This document shows, piece by piece, positions 61,501-64,000 of a DNA stretch of 64,000 nt. Location: positions 62,001-126,000 of the IMG/VR virus record IMGVR_UViG_3300045972_000140; one strand, given 5' to 3'. Origin of the DNA: a virus. A program made the position numbers and the translations under genes. Positions within the stretch are counted from its first letter, which is position 1; each line of letters opens with the position of its first letter. The notes below the pieces were generated by a model. That model did no database searches. It was not told the DNA's origin and worked only from the letters and a program-made list of their open reading frames with translations.

Positions 61501-61752
61501 TTATTTATCGGAATCGAACAAGCTATTACCGTATGCTTTTACTGCATTAGATGCACCTACTGCACCCGAACCAGCATCACCGTCAGCATAACTTCTTGCG
61601 TGATGTGCCGCTGCCGTAGCGCAGTCTTCGATAACAAGTTTAATCAATTTTTCCAGCGGCGCACCGACGATAGTTGATACAGGCCAGTAACCGGTTGTCT
61701 CGGTGCTAAAACCTGCGTTTTTGTATAGATTTTTTAACTTATCGTTTATCAT
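61501..61752 (-). CDS. Hypothetical small protein (83 aa)
   Basis: Helical N-terminus (DKLKNLYKNAGFSTE), then KLIKLVIEDCATAAAHHARSYADGDAGSGAVGASNAVKAYG. No recognised domain. The ATG overlaps the exonuclease stop by one base (TAATG). The final codons GAT AAA TAA form part of a GATAAATA motif. Confidence 0.6.
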   Translation of the reverse strand: MINDKLKNLYKNAGFSTETTGYWPVSTIVGAPLEKLIKLVIEDCATAAAHHARSYADGDAGSGAVGASNAVKAYGNSLFDSDK

Positions 61753-62270
61753 TATACTCTCTTTAGTTGTGCAAACATTTTTAGTAATGCTTCAGCATTA
61801 CCTTTAGCATCATCCACAGGATTATGTGTATGCTTTGTTTCTCGCAGGTGTTTGAATGTACTATAAAGGTCACGCTGCATACCCTTATAGAATGATCCCA
61901 TATTAGCAGAACTCCACCCAAACGGATTGCGGCCCAACTGTTGCCAGAAGTAATAGTTAATGAATGCAAAATCGTATCCATTATTATCGCTCCAGAAGAT
62001 TGGGCGCTTACCATTGGGAATGTTTTTGTTCAACCAAATCTCGAAGTTCTGCATAGCATCACGCGGGTCAGGGAACTTCATGCAATCTTCGCGACTGAAT
62101 CCACTAATTGCTAACGCTTCGGGGATATAAATTTCGGAGACTGGTTTTAGTTCTGCGTAGAACGTTCGCTGCAGGCCTGCTTCGACAATGACTGCTCCAA
62201 AGCAAATCATACTATGCATTCCGGGGCAAGGCCCATCCGACTCAACATCTACCATTACATTTTGCGACAT
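61752..62270 (-). CDS. DnaQ-like DEDDh 3'-5' exonuclease
   Basis: A 172-residue nuclease of the DEDD superfamily. D8-x-E10 (VDVESDGP) is exonuclease motif I; D100 in NGYDFAFINYYF gives motif II; and H149-x4-D154 in HTHNPVDDAKGNAEAL gives the DEDDh motif III. Phage enzymes of this type (T4 DexA is one) degrade single-stranded DNA or proofread. AGGAGAG precedes the ATG, and a sigma70 promoter with 17-bp spacing lies directly upstream, pointing to early expression. Confidence 0.88.
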   Translation of the reverse strand: MSQNVMVDVESDGPCPGMHSMICFGAVIVEAGLQRTFYAELKPVSEIYIPEALAISGFSREDCMKFPDPRDAMQNFEIWLNKNIPNGKRPIFWSDNNGYDFAFINYYFWQQLGRNPFGWSSANMGSFYKGMQRDLYSTFKHLRETKHTHNPVDDAKGNAEALLKMFAQLKRV

Positions 62271-62289
62271 ATACTCTCCTATTAGAGTA

Positions 62290-62318
62290 AGTATACACTA
62301 TATCTGTAATAAAATCAA
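62290..62318 (-). promoter_or_regulatory. Host sigma70 promoter for the exonuclease operon
   Basis: On the minus strand, TTGATT (62313-62318), 17 bases, then TATACT (62290-62295), 20 bases before the exonuclease ATG. The -35 overlaps the end of the preceding gene. Confidence 0.8.
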
Positions 62319-62677
62319 CCTATAACTGTACCGTTCTGGTATGTGTTGCGTGGAATTGTTGGTAGGATAAGATACTGTAAGTCTATCTGACTACGCGGAT
62401 ATTGTTGGAATACAACTTGCTGAATGATTGCAGCCGAACCGTATCTAACCATGAAACTAGCAAGGCCCAATGTTGTGTCTCTATCAAACACTGTATATAC
62501 TAGGTTGCCTAATCCGTTATTGAGAGTCTGGAACCAATATACATTTGGGCCACCAAAGTCTCCGTATGGTATAACTGTGTTGGTGTTAATTGCGTTAACA
62601 ACTGCCTGCACGTTTGCACCTAAAGCAACAAAGCCTTCTGTTGTGCAAACGCCAAATGTCTGAAAGGGATAATCCAT
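62315..62677 (-). CDS. Hypothetical protein (120 aa)
   Basis: Starts at ATG 62677 (a TTG one codon earlier is less likely). The sequence is beta-rich and hydrophobic (FGGPNVYWFQTLNNGLGNLVYTVFDRD, ILPTIPRNTYQNGTVIG), resembling a virion component more than an enzyme. GATAAATA at 62682-62689 (minus) lies directly upstream and overlaps the previous stop. It shares no motif that I recognise. Confidence 0.6.
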   Translation of the reverse strand: MDYPFQTFGVCTTEGFVALGANVQAVVNAINTNTVIPYGDFGGPNVYWFQTLNNGLGNLVYTVFDRDTTLGLASFMVRYGSAAIIQQVVFQQYPRSQIDLQYLILPTIPRNTYQNGTVIG

Positions 62678-62680
62678 CAA

Positions 62681-62941
62681 CTATTTATCATTAAACTTTG
62701 TAGACAGTAAGGAACGAATATATGCTTTGATATTTGTTGCCGCCACTGCTATATTGCCAAATAAATGTAGTATGCAGAAAGTAGCAATAATAGTCATTAT
62801 GTTAGTGAACATAAGTGTAAGGAAGATCGATGTGACTCCTATTACTGCAGAAAGGCCACCAGTGATATGTGCTGTAATAAGGTAACTCTCTAGTTCGTCC
62901 TTAGGTGCATACTTTAGCTTTTCAAACAGATCTTGTGCCAT
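62681..62941 (-). CDS. Small membrane protein with two transmembrane segments (86 aa)
   Basis: ATG 62941 opens AQDLFEKLKYAPKDELESYL. Two hydrophobic helices follow (about residues 22-43, AHITGGLSAVIGVTSIFLTLMF, and 45-67, IMTIIATFCILHLFGNIAVAA), then a basic tail (KAYIRSLLSTKF). The size and topology would fit a holin or another small inner-membrane protein. There is no adjacent endolysin, so a holin call would be speculative. An AAGAAAG precedes the ATG. Confidence 0.6.
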   Translation of the reverse strand: MAQDLFEKLKYAPKDELESYLITAHITGGLSAVIGVTSIFLTLMFTNIMTIIATFCILHLFGNIAVAATNIKAYIRSLLSTKFNDK

Positions 62942-62942
62942 A

Positions 62943-63104
62943 TTAACTTTCTTTGATATCAAAATATGCTTCGGTGAACATTTTACCATTATACAGCAAT
63001 TCTACTTTCCTGTAATCTGGATTCTCCGAAACAGTCTTTACATCTATAGTTATGTCTTTTAACATATTTTCTACAATGCGTTCTACGTCAGATCTACTTA
63101 ACAT
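62943..63104 (-). CDS. Hypothetical small protein (53 aa)
   Basis: ATG 63104 is preferred because AAAGGA lies 5 bases upstream. It encodes LSRSDVERIVENMLKDITIDVK and RKVELLYNGKMFTEAYFDI. Short proteins with this [DE]-V-x-x-I-V...N-x-x-x-[KR]-x-V-x-L-x-x-[NG]-G pattern recur in T4-like phages, from memory; function unknown. It overlaps the next gene by 11 bases. Confidence 0.55.
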   Translation of the reverse strand: MLSRSDVERIVENMLKDITIDVKTVSENPDYRKVELLYNGKMFTEAYFDIKES

Positions 63105-63453
63105 TTCTATCCTTTGATTTTGATAATTCACCTGGCTCTGTGTTTCCCCACATTTCGATGCTTTCAATATGATCAAATGTACTATCGTCTATTATTTTAT
63201 TTATAATGTCGTGTTGTCTACTGGTTAGGTCAGGTGCCTTCTTTACTATCCTGTTTGGCAGTGGTGGATTCTTAATTACAGGAACCTGCACCGGTGCCTT
63301 CTTTAATCTTTCTTCTCGTGCTAATCTATTAGCCTCTGATCTTGCGGCTGCTTCTTCTATGCGCCGTTGTTTCTTTGACCTAGAATTAAGGTAAGAAATT
63401 ATGGCAACCAGAATTATTGCTAACGGTACAATTACATATAAATTCAAAAACAC
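63094..63453 (-). CDS. Membrane-anchored hypothetical protein (119 aa)
   Basis: Starts at GTG 63453, inside the end of the upstream gene. A single N-terminal membrane helix (LYVIVPLAIILVAIISYL) is followed by a basic, Arg/Lys/Ala coiled region and a Pro-rich middle. Topology is N-in or N-out unknown. A spanin-like role is conceivable but unsupported by motifs. Confidence 0.6.
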   Translation of the reverse strand: MFLNLYVIVPLAIILVAIISYLNSRSKKQRRIEEAAARSEANRLAREERLKKAPVQVPVIKNPPLPNRIVKKAPDLTSRQHDIINKIIDDSTFDHIESIEMWGNTEPGELSKSKDRNVK

Positions 63454-63662
63454 GACCCCGAAAATGCATATGCATCTTTAAAATTGTTAATCCAAAATCC
63501 ACGAGGGATATTTACTCCATTATAGCAAAGTATTACAGAGTAGTCAAGGGTCCACGCATCAGAGGGCAAATTATTTGTTAACCAATCATTAAGGAACAAA
63601 TAATGGGAATATGCTTCTTTACAGTTTCTGCCGAGTAGCTCCTCAAAATAAAAATACACCAT
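63444..63662 (-). CDS. Hypothetical small protein (72 aa)
   Basis: An aromatic-rich protein (YFYFEELLGRN, HYLFLNDWLTNNLPSDAWTLDY) ending NFKDAYAFSGSCF. No known motif. AGG-TAGGA precedes the ATG, but both the ribosome site and the ATG lie in the right arm of an 8-bp hairpin (63661-63694) whose left arm directly follows a late promoter. Confidence 0.6.
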   Translation of the reverse strand: MVYFYFEELLGRNCKEAYSHYLFLNDWLTNNLPSDAWTLDYSVILCYNGVNIPRGFWINNFKDAYAFSGSCF

Positions 63663-63699
63663 ATCCTACCTTTGGCGTTAGCCGCATAGGATATTTATC
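63661..63699 (-). promoter_or_regulatory. Late promoter with hairpin masking ribosome site and start codon
   Basis: On the minus strand, GATAAATA (63692-63699) runs into ATATCCTA (63687-63694). That sequence pairs perfectly with TAGGATAT (63661-63668), which covers the Shine-Dalgarno and the first bases of ATG 63662. A small GGC/GCC stem lies in the loop. A start at about 63686 deletes the left arm. Confidence 0.75.
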
Positions 63700-63973
63700 T
63701 GAATTGAAATGCAAATAATGTAGCTACTTCGCGATCCTTGAAATACCAAAAGTGACTATTCTCGTTATGATTTCTTAATCTAAATGTTTGGATGTGATAA
63801 TCATCACCGTACTCTAATCCCTGCTTTATACACCAGCGTGTCATATGTGCAGAGTGAGAATGCACTACAGCACGCGCCCAAGTATAGTTGCGCGTAGGAT
63901 CCTCTTTCTCTATATGGGCAGTTATTATCCCATCTTGTACAGTTTCTAGTACTTCCTCACCGCCGATGATCAT
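63695..63973 (-). CDS. Hypothetical protein (92 aa)
   Basis: ATG 63973 has a strong GAGGTG 7 bases upstream, so it is preferred over GTG 63982. The protein has IIGGEEVLETVQDGIITAHIEKEDPTRNYTWARAVVHSHSAHMTRWCIKQGLEYGDDYHIQTF and ends FWYFKDREVATLFAFQF. It is His/Trp-rich with an alpha/beta pattern. No motif is recognised. The stop codon lies inside the late promoter for the next gene. Confidence 0.65.
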   Translation of the reverse strand: MIIGGEEVLETVQDGIITAHIEKEDPTRNYTWARAVVHSHSAHMTRWCIKQGLEYGDDYHIQTFRLRNHNENSHFWYFKDREVATLFAFQFR

Positions 63974-64000
63974 CCGCCCCACCTCAATATAAATGCTGTT

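Noticed and set aside
62682-62689. GATAAATA just before the 120-aa gene (and likewise 61502-61509)
   Set aside because: Kept only as part of the motif count. The predicted start would fall at the ATG itself, and the sequence also encodes Asp-Lys-stop of the upstream gene, so neither is annotated as a firm promoter.
62681-62941. Holin
   Set aside because: Two membrane helices and small size fit, but it is far from the endolysin and has no holin-specific feature.
1-64000. CRISPR arrays, insertion sequences, integrase/att sites and tRNA genes
   Set aside because: No spaced short repeats, transposase, integrase or cloverleaf was recognised anywhere in the window.

Overview
The window is part of the genome of a T4-like contractile-tailed phage (T4-like superfamily, AT-rich, no tRNA genes seen). 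The call rests on recognisable homologues of T4 gp15, gp23, gp22, gp21, gp20, gp26, gp46, gp47, gp55, gp53, gp5, gp25 and gp6. No bacterial housekeeping genes are present. The two metabolic genes most like bacterial ones (tctA, tctC) belong to a transporter family that is most expanded in Beta- and other Proteobacteria, so a proteobacterial host is plausible. That is inference only.

Layout. 0-2.4 kb: structural genes ending with gp15. 2.4-3.5 kb: Nudix hydrolase and a GT2-type glycosyltransferase. 3.5-11.8 kb (minus strand): a tape-measure-like protein, portal gp20, small head proteins, acidic prohead core protein, protease gp21, scaffold gp22 and major capsid gp23, closed by an intrinsic terminator. 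11.9-13.5 kb: gp26-like hub assembly protein with an apparent programmed -1 frameshift into a 77-codon extension, then a hypothetical gene. 13.5-14.3 kb: a gene-poor, GC-richer, hairpin-dense segment that may encode a structured RNA. 14.3-16.3 kb: GH108 endolysin and two nuclease-like genes. 16.3-20.1 kb: gp46/gp47 recombination nuclease and late sigma factor gp55 under a host-type sigma70 promoter. 20.2-43.5 kb: baseplate, giant structural proteins and tail fibres. 43.5-57.5 kb: accessory island with glycosyltransferases, four radical-SAM enzymes, five P-loop sulfotransferase-like proteins and a 2-oxoglutarate oxygenase. 57.5-60 kb: TctC/TctA transporter genes. 60.2-64 kb: methyltransferase, DnaQ-like exonuclease and small early/unknown genes.

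Regulation. GATAAATA, one base from the T4 late promoter TATAAATA, recurs immediately upstream of structural genes on both strands, matching the presence of a gp55 homologue. Host-type -35/-10 promoters with 17-bp spacing precede gp55-gp47-gp46, the exonuclease gene and tctA-tctC. At several late promoters the sequence just upstream of GATAAATA is complementary to the downstream Shine-Dalgarno. Read-through RNA would then hide the ribosome site, while RNA started at the late promoter would lack the blocking arm.

Most notable: the -1 frameshift signal in the gp26-like gene, the repeated promoter-in-a-hairpin arrangement, the probable AUA start of gp15, the radical-SAM/sulfotransferase island, phage-borne TctA/TctC without TctB, and the structured non-coding region at 13.7-14.0 kb.
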